DNA of 64,000 nt from the NCBI RefSeq assembly GCF_003386535.1, contig NZ_QTTN01000005.1:105268-169267 (forward strand), read 5' to 3'. Source of the DNA: Paenibacillus taihuensis. GTDB lineage: Bacteria; Bacillota; Bacilli; Paenibacillales; Paenibacillaceae. Position numbers and translations under genes: made by a program. Shown one piece after another: positions 42,790 to 55,406 of this stretch. The notes beneath the pieces were generated by a model. That model had not been told where the DNA came from, did not search any database, and worked only from the letters and a program-made list of their open reading frames with translations. Each line of letters begins with the position of its first letter. The stretch's first letter is position 1.

Positions 42790-45141
42790 ATGACATCGGC
42801 AACTGTTGCACGGCTGACTACGGGGCCAATACTGGGGGCTTATCACGAGTCACGGGAAACGAGCGGACTATCGTGGAAGGATCTTTATATTACGCCTGGC
42901 AACCGGACTTATATGATCGGCAGCCAGAACGGAGGATTTCCGGATTTTGGCCATCACGTGAAGCTTGAGATGGGCGGCCTGTGGCTGCATCCCATTAAGC
43001 TGCTCGACGGCTTCTGGCTCCGTATTGCCAATAGTGGTTCGGAAGATGCCAATGATAGGAAATGGTTGACGGAATCGGACTCTTTTCACAATTATCCTTT
43101 TCATAATGAACATCGATATACGCTGCCTTCACTCAAGCTTGAAGTCGAGCGCAGCCAGTTCTGCCCGGATGATACAGAGGGCTTTGTTATTTCTTATACA
43201 TTGCGTGATACGAGCGGCGAACCTAGAAGCCTTAGCGCCAGCTTCCTTGCAAGAACGGATCTGAGTCCTGTCTGGTTCTCGGAGGGCAAAGGAATCGAGG
43301 ACAGCTTCGACGAAGGGCGTATCGATCAGGATGGAGGACTCTTCCTCGCCAAAGATGGCGGCCAGCCTTGGCACGTCGTCGTCGGTGCGGATCGCGCGTG
43401 CAGCAGCGGAGCGGTCGGCCGGGAACTATTCGGACCGCACTGGACAGCAGGAAAAGGAATCAGCGGCGAGCTGACCTATGATGACATCATTGTTCCGGCA
43501 GGGGGCGAGACGGTCATTCGCTTCTTCATCGCGGGCTCTTATACGTCCGAAGAAGCGGCACTGCTTACGTATAAGAAGCTGGCATCCAGCTGCCAAGAAC
43601 TATGGGCTAGCAAGCGCGAGCGTTATGAGGCGATTGCCGCGCAGACGGTCATTTCCATTCCGGATCCGCATTTGCAGAAGGTGTTTGGCTGGGTAAAATT
43701 CCATAATGACTGGTTTGTCCGCGATGTGCCGGAGGTTGGGCGAGGTATGGGGGCTGGGCATCCGGAATATCCGTGGTGGTTCGGCTGCGACAACAGCTAT
43801 ACGCTGCTGGGGCTTCTGCCGCTTGGCGGACTCGACATGGCGCAGGAAACGCTGGAGCTGATACGGCGCACATCCGAAGAGACGAATGGAAACGGTCGTA
43901 TTATACACGAGCTGTCCACGAGCGGACTTGTCGCAAATCCCGGCAACACGCAGGAAACGGCGCATTTTATTAAATGCGTGTGGGATGTGTTCGGGTGGAC
44001 CGGCGACATTCAATTCCTTCGCAGCATGTATTCGGGCGTCAAGAAAGGACTGTCATGGCTTCTCGGCGAGATGGATCCGGATGGCGACCTGTTGCCTGAG
44101 GGTTATGGCATTATCGAAATCGAAGGGCTCAATGTCGAGCTGATCGATTCAGCCGTATATACATGGTCCGCACTACGCGCTGGCACGCAGATGGCTGTAC
44201 TGCTCGGAGAGCATGAGCAAGCGGATGAATATGCATCGTTAGCCGAGCGCCTTGGCGATACGATCAATAAGGAGCTATGGCTGGAGAAAGAGGGGCTCTA
44301 TGCCGATGCGATGGCTTCTGTCGGGAAGGTCATGAGCCGCATTGATATCTATATCGAGCGTGCCCGCAGCATGGGAGCGGAAGGCGCAGTGGCCAGCATG
44401 CAGGCAATGAAGGAAGAGATGCAGCAGCTGGATCCGGCAAGCGAGAAGCCATGGCTGTTCAAGAACTGGGTCATCAACACGCCGATGGAGACGGGGCTTG
44501 CTCCTCGCGACAAGGCGATCCGGGCCCTCGACCGTATGGGCACGGATGAATTCACGGGACCATGGGGGACTTACTTATCCGGCCTGTATCAAGATCAGAT
44601 GATGACCATCTCGACAGGCGTTCAGGCTGTTGCCGAAGCGCAGTATGACCGGATGGATGAGTCGCTTCGCTATATTCGCCTGATCGCTTCGACGTTCAAC
44701 AAGCGGCTTCCGGGTTCGATCTCGGAGATGTCCCCGGATTACGGCTGTTTTGTCCAAGCCTGGACGGTATACGGCATCGCATGGCCTATGCTGACCGGCA
44801 TGTTCGGAATTCAGCCTGAGGCACATCGTCGTAAGCTCAAGCTGCGTCCGCGCTTGCCGAAAGAGTGGAATGAGATAAGCGTGAAGAACGTGAGCTTGGG
44901 GCTTGGCGAGCTGCACAACGTGCTCGATTGGTCGATTAGCCATTCGGAATCCGTTCAAACGTATTCATTCGAACTTAAGCAAACAGGGTGGTCTGTAGAG
45001 TTGGATCTGCTTGTTACCGCGGATGAGACGGTCATGCTCGACGGTGTTTCGGTTGAGCCTGTGACGACAGCAGAGGGTGGCTCCGCAATTCGTATCGAGG
45101 CTGCCGGCAAGCATGTTATTACGGTGAAGAAACGCGCATAA
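42790..45141 (+). CDS. (Alpha/alpha)6-barrel glycosidase, debranching-enzyme-like
   Basis: A 783-residue cytoplasmic protein (no signal peptide). The N-terminal ~270 residues look like a beta-sandwich, followed by a six-hairpin toroid (about 290-690) with WWFGCDNSYTLLGLLPLGGLD, a typical acid-containing loop, and SGLYQDQMMTISTGVQAVAE. The C-terminal ~70 residues form a beta domain. This architecture is shared by amylo-alpha-1,6-glucosidases and GH15/63/78-like enzymes; I cannot name the family. It probably hydrolyses the sugar imported by the ABC transporter. GGGGGAGG precedes the ATG, and a terminator ends the operon. Confidence 0.78.
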   Translation: MTSATVARLTTGPILGAYHESRETSGLSWKDLYITPGNRTYMIGSQNGGFPDFGHHVKLEMGGLWLHPIKLLDGFWLRIANSGSEDANDRKWLTESDSFHNYPFHNEHRYTLPSLKLEVERSQFCPDDTEGFVISYTLRDTSGEPRSLSASFLARTDLSPVWFSEGKGIEDSFDEGRIDQDGGLFLAKDGGQPWHVVVGADRACSSGAVGRELFGPHWTAGKGISGELTYDDIIVPAGGETVIRFFIAGSYTSEEAALLTYKKLASSCQELWASKRERYEAIAAQTVISIPDPHLQKVFGWVKFHNDWFVRDVPEVGRGMGAGHPEYPWWFGCDNSYTLLGLLPLGGLDMAQETLELIRRTSEETNGNGRIIHELSTSGLVANPGNTQETAHFIKCVWDVFGWTGDIQFLRSMYSGVKKGLSWLLGEMDPDGDLLPEGYGIIEIEGLNVELIDSAVYTWSALRAGTQMAVLLGEHEQADEYASLAERLGDTINKELWLEKEGLYADAMASVGKVMSRIDIYIERARSMGAEGAVASMQAMKEEMQQLDPASEKPWLFKNWVINTPMETGLAPRDKAIRALDRMGTDEFTGPWGTYLSGLYQDQMMTISTGVQAVAEAQYDRMDESLRYIRLIASTFNKRLPGSISEMSPDYGCFVQAWTVYGIAWPMLTGMFGIQPEAHRRKLKLRPRLPKEWNEISVKNVSLGLGELHNVLDWSISHSESVQTYSFELKQTGWSVELDLLVTADETVMLDGVSVEPVTTAEGGSAIRIEAAGKHVITVKKRA

Positions 45142-45153
45142 GAAATAAATAAT

Positions 45154-45204
45154 AAGGGGCTGTAACTCGTCATCGTGGACGATGAGTGACGGCCCTTTAT
45201 TAAT
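45154..45204 (+). terminator. Terminator of the sugar operon
   Basis: AAGGGgC...AACTCGTCATCG-tgga-CGATGAGT...GGCCCTT followed by TATTAAT. Confidence 0.78.
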
Positions 45205-45300
45205 GTCCGAGAAATCGTTTATTTCCGAGATTTTACCTATATTGGCACCCGCGGCATGATATGATGACCATATACCACAAACAAGGCGGTGCAGCATAAG

Positions 45301-46434
45301 ATGAGTCCGTTTGTTATTGTGATCGTTGTGCTTATTCTGTTCTTCTTATTCAAGGTCATCTCCGCAAGCGGTGGCAGGGCGAACAATGCCAGAAACGTAG
45401 GCGGTGGGCGTGGACGCCAGCTGCCGCGAAAGGCCGCAGCTGCTCCGATGCGTAAGCCGCCCGAGTATCTCGGCGTACCGGAGGGACATCCTGCCCGTCC
45501 GGCTGCAGAACGGCTGGAAGCCGCGCTCACGGCGGACTTCGAAGAACGCGTGAAAGACCGCATCCTGCGCAAAACGCCAAGCATGCGTGACGGGGAATGG
45601 CTGTGGCAATGGTTCGAGCTGAAGCGTTATTTTCTCATGTGCGGCGTCTTGAAGGGCGTGCCGATGTACAGTCCGCGCGTAGATGATCTGTGGCATGAGA
45701 TGCTTATGTTTACACGCGAATATGAACAATTCTGCAAGCGGTTCTGCGGTTGGCTTATCCATCACGCGCCTCATGCGCCGGGTGGAGGAAAGCCGGACCC
45801 GGGCGAACGTGCTTGGTTTGATTGGATTTACGGCGAGCTGTTCCTGCCGGCGCCGGTGAGCGGACAGCTGTGGGGAGCGTTCTACCGGACGCCGATGCCG
45901 CATGATCTGATGCGCGAGCTGGAGCTGGAGAGCGAAGAGGCTCTTCGCGGCAAGCGATTTAATGTACGGGCCGCTGAACAGTTTCCCGATATCGATGCGA
46001 CCATCCGCTACTTGGTTGAGCGGGGAAGAATGCTTGCGGCATCGACTGGGCGAGAGCAGACCAATCAGGACCGTGATGACTGGACGTCCGTGGGCATGAC
46101 GACGGGGCTGTTGTCGGGGATGTATTTTGCCTCGTCATGGGGACCGGCCGGCGATTTCGAGAGACAGATGGATTCCGCGCAATCCGAAGAGGAGCGCCAA
46201 GCCAATAACGGCGACGGCGGTTCTGTCTATATCTGCAGCACTGATGACTCCGGTTCTGGCGATGGCGGAGGAGATTCCGGCGGAAGCAACTGCAGTTCGG
46301 ACAGTAATGGCGGCTCGGATAGCAACTGCAGCTCAGGCAGCTCCTGCAGCTCAGGCAGCTCCTGCAGCAGCGGAAGCGATGGCGGAGGCGGTGGCTCGTC
46401 CTGCGGCAGCAGCTGCGGCGGAGGGGGATCCTGA
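45301..46434 (+). CDS. Membrane-anchored glycine-rich-domain (GRDP-like) protein with Ser/Gly/Cys tail
   Basis: About 377 residues. An N-terminal helix (SPFVIVIVVLILFFLFKVI) anchors it. The domain at about 95-200 has DDLWHEMLMFTREYEQFCKR and FCGWLIHHAPH, which match the Trp-His ... Phe-Cys ... His-His-x-Pro pattern of plant GRDP and related bacterial glycine-rich-domain proteins. The last ~60 residues are almost only Ser, Gly, Asp and Cys, with repeated CSSGSSCSSGS blocks. The role is unknown; such tails can be metal-binding, cross-linked or disordered. An AAGGCGGTG site precedes the ATG at 45301. Confidence 0.7.
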   Translation: MSPFVIVIVVLILFFLFKVISASGGRANNARNVGGGRGRQLPRKAAAAPMRKPPEYLGVPEGHPARPAAERLEAALTADFEERVKDRILRKTPSMRDGEWLWQWFELKRYFLMCGVLKGVPMYSPRVDDLWHEMLMFTREYEQFCKRFCGWLIHHAPHAPGGGKPDPGERAWFDWIYGELFLPAPVSGQLWGAFYRTPMPHDLMRELELESEEALRGKRFNVRAAEQFPDIDATIRYLVERGRMLAASTGREQTNQDRDDWTSVGMTTGLLSGMYFASSWGPAGDFERQMDSAQSEEERQANNGDGGSVYICSTDDSGSGDGGGDSGGSNCSSDSNGGSDSNCSSGSSCSSGSSCSSGSDGGGGGSSCGSSCGGGGS

Positions 46435-46577
46435 TTCCATTTTCCGAGGTAGAATTTACGCGCTTAGGGTATACTTTGCATGTGTTTCATAAGGCTCCGG
46501 ATGCGAAATGTGCACATTGCGTCTCCGAATGTTATAATAGTCAGTTGAAAAGCATTTCAGGAGGATGAATATTACCT

Positions 46578-47207
46578 ATGGGCAAGCTCACTATTTGCGA
46601 TCACCCACTCATTCAGCATAAGCTGACCTTTATTCGCGATAAAGAAACGAAGACGAAGGATTTCCGCGAACTTGTCGATGAAATCGCGACCATGATGGCA
46701 TATGAAATTACAAGAGATCTGCCTCTCGAGACCGTTACGGTCAGCACGCCGGTCGTGGATGCGACGAGCAAAGTCATTTCCGGCCGCATGCTTGGACTTA
46801 TTCCGATTCTGCGCGCAGGCCTCGGCATGGTTGAAGGCATGCTGAAGCTGATTCCGTCGGCAAAGGTCGGCCATATCGGTCTGTTCCGCAACCCGGAAAC
46901 GCTTGAGCCGGTTGAATACTACGTTAACCTGCCATCCGATGCGCCAGAGCGTCTATTGATCGTCATCGATCCGATGCTCGCGACAGGCGGTTCGGCAAAC
47001 GCGGCAATCCAAGCGTTGAAGACGCGCGGCTGTACGCAGATCAAGCTCATGTGTCTCATCGCAGCGCCGGAAGGCGTGAAGGCCGTACAAGAAGCGCATC
47101 CGGACGTTGATATTTTCTTGGCTTCGCTCGACAGTCACCTCAACGATCACGGCTATATCGTACCGGGTCTCGGCGACGCCGGCGACCGCATGTTTGGCAC
47201 GAAGTAA
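46578..47207 (+). CDS. upp: Uracil phosphoribosyltransferase
   Basis: Salvages uracil to UMP with PRPP; 209 residues, standard length. The PRPP loop is [18 protein letters not shown], with [12 protein letters not shown] and the C-terminal uracil-binding [21 protein letters not shown] precedes the ATG and a TATAAT lies at 46533. It begins the conserved upp-mnaA-atp stretch that in other Bacillales follows glyA directly. Confidence 0.97.
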   Translation: MGKLTICDHPLIQHKLTFIRDKETKTKDFRELVDEIATMMAYEITRDLPLETVTVSTPVVDATSKVISGRMLGLIPILRAGLGMVEGMLKLIPSAKVGHIGLFRNPETLEPVEYYVNLPSDAPERLLIVIDPMLATGGSANAAIQALKTRGCTQIKLMCLIAAPEGVKAVQEAHPDVDIFLASLDSHLNDHGYIVPGLGDAGDRMFGTK

Positions 47208-47232
47208 TTTTACTTTAAGACTTTAGGAGTGA

Positions 47233-48387
47233 ATGGCATTGGCGAAGATTAAGGTAATGACGATATTCGGCACGCGGCCGGAAGCGGTTAAGATGGCTCC
47301 GCTCGTACTGGAGCTTGAGAAGCATTCAGAAGATATTGAGTCGATCGTCTGCGTAACGGCGCAGCATCGCCAGATGCTGGACCAAGTGCTTGATTTCTTC
47401 AAAATAACGCCGGACTACGATCTCAACGTCATGAAAGATCGTCAAACCTTAACTGAAACGACGGTTAAAGTGCTGCAAGGTCTCGATCCGATTCTGCGCG
47501 AAGCGCAGCCGGACATCGTGCTTGTGCACGGGGATACCCAGACCTGCTTCTTGGGCAGCTATGCTGCGTTCCTGCAGCAAATTCAAGTCGGCCACGTGGA
47601 AGCCGGCCTTCGTACGTGGAACAAGCTGTCCCCTTATCCGGAAGAGATGAACCGTCAGCTGGCTGGCGTGCTTTCCGATGTGCATTTTGCACCGACGGAC
47701 AAGTCTGCCGACAATCTGCGCAGAGAGAACAAGCCGGAGTCCGCAATCTACATAACTGGCAACACGGCAACAGACGTATTCCGGTACACGGTTGATCCAT
47801 CGTTCACCCATCCCGTGCTGGAATGGGCGAAGGGCAAGCGGATGATTCTGATGACGGCGCACCGCCGCGAAGCGATTGGCGAGCCGCACCGCAATATTTT
47901 CCGTGCCGTGAAGCGCATCGCGGATGAATTCGAGGATGTTGCGATCGTCTACGCGGTCCATCTGAACCCGGCTGTACGTGAGCCGGCGAACGAGATTCTC
48001 GGCAATCATCCACGTATTAAGCTCATTGAGCCGCTGGATGTGTTTGAGTTCCATAACTTCTACCCGCATACGTACATGATCATGACGGATTCCGGCGGTT
48101 TGCAGGAAGAAGCTCCTTCCTTCGGCGTGCCGACGCTGGTTCTCCGCGATACGACAGAGCGTCCGGAAGGTATTGAGGCTGGTACACTGGAGCTGGTTGG
48201 AACGAATGAGGAGTTTGTATACGAACGTGCGCACGCGCTTCTATCAGATGCAGCACTCTACGATCGGATGAGCAAAGCGGCGAATCCATATGGTGATGGA
48301 CGAGCTTCTGAACGGATTGTACAAGCAATCCTGCATCATTTTGGAAAAACGGACAGCCGTCCGGAGTCGTTCACACAACGTTCATAG
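47233..48387 (+). CDS. mnaA: UDP-N-acetylglucosamine 2-epimerase (non-hydrolysing)
   Basis: Converts UDP-GlcNAc to UDP-ManNAc for wall teichoic acid or other surface polymers; 384 residues. Motifs: MTIFGTRPEAVKMAPLV, HGDTQTCFLGSYAAFL, VEAGLRTWNKLSPYPEEMNR, GNTATDVF and the C-terminal TDSGGLQEEAPSFGVPTLVLR. A TTAGGAGTGA site precedes the ATG. A hairpin without T-run lies at 48454-48485 beyond the stop (CGAAAACCCT / AGGGTTTTCG). Confidence 0.95.
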   Translation: MALAKIKVMTIFGTRPEAVKMAPLVLELEKHSEDIESIVCVTAQHRQMLDQVLDFFKITPDYDLNVMKDRQTLTETTVKVLQGLDPILREAQPDIVLVHGDTQTCFLGSYAAFLQQIQVGHVEAGLRTWNKLSPYPEEMNRQLAGVLSDVHFAPTDKSADNLRRENKPESAIYITGNTATDVFRYTVDPSFTHPVLEWAKGKRMILMTAHRREAIGEPHRNIFRAVKRIADEFEDVAIVYAVHLNPAVREPANEILGNHPRIKLIEPLDVFEFHNFYPHTYMIMTDSGGLQEEAPSFGVPTLVLRDTTERPEGIEAGTLELVGTNEEFVYERAHALLSDAALYDRMSKAANPYGDGRASERIVQAILHHFGKTDSRPESFTQRS

Positions 48388-48520
48388 TTGACATTGCTAG
48401 TGAAGCATCACGTGGAAGGCTACAGCATACAGTGCTACTGTACGGTTGTTACACTCGAAAACCCTAGGAAAATCAAGGGTTTTCGGGCTACCGTTCACTA
48501 AATGTTTGAATTTATATCAA

Positions 48521-48550
48521 TTGACAAACCAGAACCCGCTTGGCTAAAAT
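48521..48550 (+). promoter_or_regulatory. Promoter of the atp operon
   Basis: TTGACA (48521-48526), 18 bases, TAAAAT (48545-48550), about 30 bases before the first ATG of the ATP synthase operon. Confidence 0.75.
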
Positions 48551-48578
48551 AAATAAGAGTTTTGGAGTGATTCGAGCG

Positions 48579-48842
48579 ATGAATTCAACCCATAACGACA
48601 AAAATCGCAGCACGGAAAACAGCAGCTTTGGGGATAATCCATGGCGTGCGATGGGGCTAATCGGCTCTGTTGGCGGAACAATTGGCGTATGTCTTGGACT
48701 GGGCTATTGGATTGGCAGCAAGGTTGAGGGTTCAGAAGGTTCCGGGTATGGATCGATTGTTGGTATGGCTGTAGGCTTCGTCATTGCCGTCATCATGACC
48801 ATCATTCTGATCCGAGCGTTTACAGGGGGCAAAGCAAAGTAA
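48579..48842 (+). CDS. atpZ: AtpZ/AtpI-family small membrane protein
   Basis: An 87-residue two-helix membrane protein (MGLIGSVGGTIGVCLGLGYWIG and VGMAVGFVIAVIMTIILIRAF, given here as its two hydrophobic parts GLIGSVGGTIGVCLGLGYW and GMAVGFVIAVIMTIILI). Family proteins accompany ATP synthase operons and have been proposed to assist assembly or Mg2+ movement. I use the ATG at 48579 with GGAGTGA upstream; the frame opens earlier but there it overlaps the promoter. Its stop overlaps the next start (TAATG). Confidence 0.8.
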   Translation: MNSTHNDKNRSTENSSFGDNPWRAMGLIGSVGGTIGVCLGLGYWIGSKVEGSEGSGYGSIVGMAVGFVIAVIMTIILIRAFTGGKAK

Positions 48843-49252
48843 TGGATGATCTGTCCGGCCACCTTCGAACGGTTATGCGTATTACGTTCTTTTTTTTGTC
48901 TGTATGCTTCATTGGATGGGCCCTGCTTCCGGAGTACAAACCGCTCTTTGGCGGCTTGATTCTCGGCGCTGTGGCAAGTCTTGCAAACGCCTTCCATCTT
49001 TCGTGGAAAGTACGCCAGGTCGGCGCGTATGCGGCAGCTGGAGTCAAGAAACGGGGCAATCTTGGTTTTCTGACACGCGCATGCATCGGACTGCTCGCTG
49101 CAGTCTTAGCCGAGAGGTACTTTTCGTTCAGCCTTTATGGAACAGTAGCCGGATTATTTGTAGCTCAATTGGCAACACTCATACTGGGGTTTATTGCCAA
49201 GAGGAATTCGGCGGTACGGCATTCTACCGATGAAAGGGGTGAAAACAACTAA
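48842..49252 (+). CDS. atpI: ATP synthase protein I
   Basis: Hydrophobic 136-residue protein with four probable helices (FFFLSVCFIGWALL, LFGGLILGAVASLANAFHL, LGFLTRACIGLLAAVLAE, VAGLFVAQLATLILGFIA). AtpI helps assembly of the c-ring in ATP synthases. Both ends overlap neighbours by TAATG, so it is tightly coupled between atpZ and atpB. Confidence 0.85.
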   Translation: MDDLSGHLRTVMRITFFFLSVCFIGWALLPEYKPLFGGLILGAVASLANAFHLSWKVRQVGAYAAAGVKKRGNLGFLTRACIGLLAAVLAERYFSFSLYGTVAGLFVAQLATLILGFIAKRNSAVRHSTDERGENN

Positions 49253-50007
49253 TGGATCATATTTTTCCTGAAGTGCATCTAGGCGGCATCCGCTTTGACC
49301 TGGCTGCAATTTTCATGATTGTTATCACCAGCATTATCGTGTTCGTTATTGCAAAGCTGGCAGTTCGAGGCGCTTCGGTAACTAATCCGACGAAGATGCA
49401 GAACTTTCTGGAGTGGGTTATCGAGTTCGTTCAGAACATCATCGGTACGACGATGGACTTGAAGAAGGGCCGTCCGTACTTGACGCTGGGTATTGCACTG
49501 ATCATGTACCTGTTTGTTGCCAACCTGTTGGGTCTTCCGTTCGGCATCATCACGCACGCACATGAAGGCGCAACATTCCTGGGCATGACGCTGGACCTTG
49601 GTGGTGAAGAGGAAGCGCACATCGCTTGGTGGAAATCACCTACAGCTGACGTTGCTGTTTCTGGCGCGCTGATGGCTATCGTAATCGTGCTTACGCACGT
49701 CGAGGGTCTTCGTCGTAATCGCAAACATTACCTCAAGCACTATATCGAGCCATATGCAGCATTCCTTCCGCTGAACATCATTAAGGAGATCGCTAAGCCG
49801 CTTTCGCTTTCGCTTCGTCTCTACGGTAACATCTTCGCGGGTGAGGTTATGATCGGTGTCATCATGGGCATGGGCTGGTTCGGTATTCCGGCGCTCATCG
49901 TATGGCAGGGCTTCAGTATTTTCGTAGGTGCAATTCAGTCGTTCGTCTTCGTCATGCTGACGATGGTTTACATGTCGCAAGCGATCGTTCACGAAGAGCA
50001 TCACTAA
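49252..50007 (+). CDS. atpB: ATP synthase Fo subunit a
   Basis: Membrane stator subunit that forms the proton half-channels; 251 residues. The essential arginine is in LSLSLRLYGNIFAGEVM, and the channel residues lie in FVGAIQSFVFVMLTMVYMSQA. The N-terminal sequence and five to six helices are typical. A histidine-rich end (EEHH) closes the protein. Confidence 0.96.
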   Translation: MDHIFPEVHLGGIRFDLAAIFMIVITSIIVFVIAKLAVRGASVTNPTKMQNFLEWVIEFVQNIIGTTMDLKKGRPYLTLGIALIMYLFVANLLGLPFGIITHAHEGATFLGMTLDLGGEEEAHIAWWKSPTADVAVSGALMAIVIVLTHVEGLRRNRKHYLKHYIEPYAAFLPLNIIKEIAKPLSLSLRLYGNIFAGEVMIGVIMGMGWFGIPALIVWQGFSIFVGAIQSFVFVMLTMVYMSQAIVHEEHH

Positions 50008-50031
50008 GTATTTAGTAACAAACCTGCTTAG

Positions 50032-50304
<273 letters not shown>

Positions 50305-50410
50305 GATCATTTCAACAAACTATGGCGGGGAGTGCCTTATGCCTCCGCGCCTTCCTTTTGCTGGTCGTCAGGTGACGATTCAGCTAATCCACGGAAAGGA
50401 GTGACGTACG

Positions 50411-50893
50411 TTGGATATCGTATGGTCCAATTTTTTCATCCAACTGATTGCCTTCGGAATTCTCTTCTGGCTGCTTAGCCGGTACGCTTTCGGCCCGCTC
50501 TTCTCCATCATGGAACAGCGCAAGCAGTTCGTGAAAGAACAGCTTGAAGGTGCTGAGAACAGCCGCAAGCAAGCTGAAGCACAATACGAAGAGCAGAAAC
50601 AGTCGCTCGCTCAAGCTCGTAAAGACGCTTACGACATTATCGAGCAAGCGAAGCACACAAGCACGAAGCAAGCCGACGAAATCGTTCACGCTGCTAAATC
50701 CGAGGCTACTCGCCTGAAGGACGAAGCAGTGAAAGATATTGAAAGCGAGAAGAACAAAGCGATTGCTTCCCTTCGCGCGCAAGTTAGCGGCATGTCCGTC
50801 ATGATCGCTTCCAAAATCATCGAGAAGCAAATCGATGACAAATCGCAGGAGCAGCTTGTTGACCAATACTTGAATGAGGTTGGAAGCAAATGA
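50411..50893 (+). CDS. atpF: ATP synthase Fo subunit b
   Basis: Peripheral stalk subunit of 160 residues: one N-terminal helix (WSNFFIQLIAFGILFWLLSRY) and a long charged coiled coil (about 30-150, QRKQFVKEQLEGAENSRKQ). Translation starts at TTG 50411 with GGAAAGGAGTG upstream. The stop overlaps the atpH start by four bases (ATGA). Confidence 0.95.
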   Translation: MDIVWSNFFIQLIAFGILFWLLSRYAFGPLFSIMEQRKQFVKEQLEGAENSRKQAEAQYEEQKQSLAQARKDAYDIIEQAKHTSTKQADEIVHAAKSEATRLKDEAVKDIESEKNKAIASLRAQVSGMSVMIASKIIEKQIDDKSQEQLVDQYLNEVGSK

Positions 50894-51438
50894 GCCGCGA
50901 GAGCGTCGTAGCTAAACGCTACGCTAAAGCATTGTTCGAACTGGCACAAAGCAACAACGCGGTTGCAGATGTTGAGAAACAGCTGAAAATCGTTGTTGAC
51001 GTCCTGTCCGGAGATGCGCAAATCCGCAAGTTCCTCGGACTGCCTAACGTTGAAGTTTCGAAGAAGATCGAAATCGTTCGCGGCGCTCTGTCCGATACGG
51101 TGACGGTTATGGTTCTGAATACGGTAGAGCTTCTCATTATCCGCGGCCGCCAAAATGCGATTGCTGAAGTGTACGAAGCTTATACGAAAGTAGCGGGAGA
51201 TGCGCTCGGTCAAGCACACGCTACGATATATACGGCTAAATCATTGTCCGCTGAAGAGCTGTCCAAAGTGTCGGCGCAGTTCGGAACGATGATTGGCAAA
51301 CGCATTATCGCAAAACAAATCGTTGAACCAGCTCTGCTCGGCGGCGTACAAGTGCGCATCGGCGATCGTCTGTATGACGGCAGCCTCTCCGGCAAGCTTG
51401 CTCGACTTGAACAAGCTTTGAAAACTCAAGCATTGTAG
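50890..51438 (+). CDS. atpH: ATP synthase F1 subunit delta
   Basis: Links F1 to the peripheral stalk; 182 residues. The N-terminal helical bundle begins ESVVAKRYAKALFELAQ and the C-terminal signature is GGVQVRIGDRLYDGSLSGKL. It is translationally coupled to atpF. Confidence 0.95.
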   Translation: MSRESVVAKRYAKALFELAQSNNAVADVEKQLKIVVDVLSGDAQIRKFLGLPNVEVSKKIEIVRGALSDTVTVMVLNTVELLIIRGRQNAIAEVYEAYTKVAGDALGQAHATIYTAKSLSAEELSKVSAQFGTMIGKRIIAKQIVEPALLGGVQVRIGDRLYDGSLSGKLARLEQALKTQAL

Positions 51439-51448
51439 ATAGGGGTGA

Positions 51449-52969
<1,521 letters not shown>

Positions 52970-53051
52970 GTTTTAACTTAAGCGCGGAATAGAACTGGCT
53001 AAGGCAAGGCTTCGGCCTTGCCGGTTGCCGGTAATAAGGTGGTGACAACGA

Positions 53052-53912
53052 ATGGCTAAAGGTATGCGCGAAATTAAGCGCTCGATCAAGAGTAAGCAAA
53101 ATACGAAGCAGATTACGAAGGCTATGGAGATGGTTGCATCCGCGAAGCTCAAAAGAGCTCAAGACGCGGCTGTAGCATCGCGTCCATATACGGAGAAAAT
53201 CAAAGAAGTCGTAGCTAGCATTGCATCGGGCGGGGGCACAATTAAGCATCCTATGCTGCAAACCCGCGAAATTAAGCGTACGGCTTATCTGGTCGTTACG
53301 TCGGACCGCGGTTTGGCAGGCGGATACAATGCGAACGTGCTTCGTAAAGTGTGGACGGAGATTCAAGAGAAGCATAAGTCTTCTGCTGAATACGACGTAT
53401 TCGTCATCGGACGTAAAGGCCGCGATTACTTCAAGCGCCGGGGCGTAGCTCTTGCCGGCGAAGTAACGGGACTTTCCGACACACCTAAATTTGCTGATAT
53501 CAAGTCGGTAGCGGCAGCAGCCGTTAAAGGCTTCGAGGAAGGCAAGTATGACGAACTGAACCTGGTTTACAACCAATTCTACAACGCAATGACCCAAGTT
53601 CCTGTAGTTAAACAGCTGCTTCCACTGGATCAGTCTGAATTCACAGGCGCGAAGGCAAGCTACGAATATGAGCCGTCACCTGAGAAGGTACTCGATGTTC
53701 TTCTTCCTAAATACGCGGAAACGGTTATCTACAGCTCCGTATTGGAAGGTAAAGCGAGCGAGTTCGGCGCACGTATGACTGCGATGGGCAATGCAACGAA
53801 GAACGCGACGAAGATGATCGCAGGCTTGACGTTGACGTACAACCGTGCGCGTCAGGCAGCAATCACGCAAGAAATCGCGGAAATCGTCGGCGGCGCGAAC
53901 GCGCAGGCGTAA
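53052..53912 (+). CDS. atpG: ATP synthase F1 subunit gamma
   Basis: Central rotor shaft, 286 residues. The N-terminal helix MREIKRSIKSKQNTKQITKAM and the C-terminal signature ATKNATKMIAGLTLTYNRAR with QAAITQEIAEIVGGANA are diagnostic. AAGGTGGTGA precedes the ATG. Confidence 0.98.
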   Translation: MAKGMREIKRSIKSKQNTKQITKAMEMVASAKLKRAQDAAVASRPYTEKIKEVVASIASGGGTIKHPMLQTREIKRTAYLVVTSDRGLAGGYNANVLRKVWTEIQEKHKSSAEYDVFVIGRKGRDYFKRRGVALAGEVTGLSDTPKFADIKSVAAAAVKGFEEGKYDELNLVYNQFYNAMTQVPVVKQLLPLDQSEFTGAKASYEYEPSPEKVLDVLLPKYAETVIYSSVLEGKASEFGARMTAMGNATKNATKMIAGLTLTYNRARQAAITQEIAEIVGGANAQA

Positions 53913-53917
53913 CATAA

Positions 53918-55375
<1,458 letters not shown>

Positions 55376-55406
55376 TTCGCTTCAGAGCTGTTTAGGGAGG
55401 TAAACC

